This document shows positions 63,844 through 64,000 of a stretch of DNA of 64,000 nucleotides, piece after piece; position 1 is the stretch's first letter, and the number at the start of each line of letters is the position of its first letter. This DNA is from Oegoconia quadripuncta (taxonomy: Eukaryota > Arthropoda > Insecta > Lepidoptera > Autostichidae): NCBI GenBank assembly GCA_949316235.1, contig OX438744.1:24167578-24231577 (forward strand), read 5' to 3'. A program made the position numbers and the translations under genes. The notes under the pieces were generated by a model. The model had not been told where the DNA came from. It saw nothing but the letters and a program-made list of their open reading frames with translations, and did no database searches.

Positions 63844-64000
63844 GTTAATACTATTACTCCTAACTATATACATTGAAAATTTAGAAATCCTCTGTTTCAA
63901 CCCAAATATTTCGCACACACCCTCATAGGTACATCCCCCTACATCATACATACACATACACACCACACACAGAACGCGGTCAAACATATAAACCCGTAAC
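63844..64000. other. no feature seen
   Basis: CA-rich short repeats (ACATACACATACACACCACA); the window ends inside the exon B intron. Confidence 0.4.

Noticed and set aside
1..64000. Endogenous retrovirus or LTR element
   Set aside because: No gag, protease, integrase or LTR pair is recognised; all reverse transcriptase remnants are of the non-LTR type.

Overview
The window is a stretch of insect nuclear DNA, most likely lepidopteran. It is AT-rich and intron-rich, and more than half is recognisable transposon debris: non-LTR retrotransposon 3' ends, three tRNA-headed SINE families, several families of short inverted-repeat elements, mariner, piggyBac and PIF/Harbinger copies. The repeat sequences are of kinds I know from moth and butterfly genomes. 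The assignment to Lepidoptera rests on that recognition, not on a search. Nothing looks prokaryotic.

Host genes are thin. Two + strand first coding exons, at 27.7 kb (118 codons) and 62.0 kb (105 codons), encode the N-terminus of an FLVCR-type major facilitator transporter. They are 43/65 identical over the two-helix core and end at the same residue with a phase-0 GT donor. I recognise no further FLVCR exon between them, so they are either alternative first exons of one gene whose body lies right of the window, or first exons of two tandem paralogues. At the left end, on the - strand, a 31-codon first exon (2182-2274) has a GTAAGT donor and a TATA box; its gene runs off the left edge and I do not recognise it. 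Candidate promoters lie at 4.95-5.2 kb (NRF-1/ewg, YY1/pho and ETS motifs plus initiator), 27.2-27.3 kb (GATA cluster plus initiator), 47.9-48.4 kb and 61.4-61.8 kb.

Layout. 0-2 kb repeats; 2-5.2 kb the - strand exon and a + strand promoter; 5.2-9.6 kb SINEs, a fold-back element and a tandem duplication. At 9.6-13 kb a three-level nest holds an inverted-repeat element, a LINE with reverse transcriptase, and an apparently intact mariner (357-aa transposase, D,D34D). At 13-25 kb are LINE ends and SINEs; 25.4-28 kb is lower-repeat sequence and FLVCR exon A; 28.2-29.9 kb is an internally deleted piggyBac in the intron; 30-47 kb is repeat-dense with a GC-rich ~127-bp tandem array (33.0-34.2 kb), a second degraded mariner (37.3-37.7 kb) and a second LINE inside inverted repeats (38.6-39.7 kb). 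At 47.8-48.4 kb is a GC-rich low-repeat island; 48.4-51.7 kb is a nested repeat block ending in a Harbinger miniature element; 52-61 kb holds LINE/SINE debris; 61.4-62.3 kb holds FLVCR exon B; the right end is its intron, with two adjacent perfect hairpins and another inverted-repeat element holding a SINE.

Family labels: SINE-1 (head GACGACC..GGTGTAGTGG, body ending near GTATCCATAACACAAGC), SINE-2 (head CCGCCTCCGTAGCTCAATG, tail before GTTGTGCATAAAAA), SINE-3 (head GGTGGCTCAGCGGTTAAG); MITE-1 (ends TTAGGCCCGTATTAATAAAC), MITE-2 (ends CCTTACCTATGAAATTGG), REP-5 (ends in CGAAGTCGCGGG..AGCTAG-like sequence); LINE-a to LINE-j as described where they occur. LINE clade names are tentative because most copies are 3' fragments.
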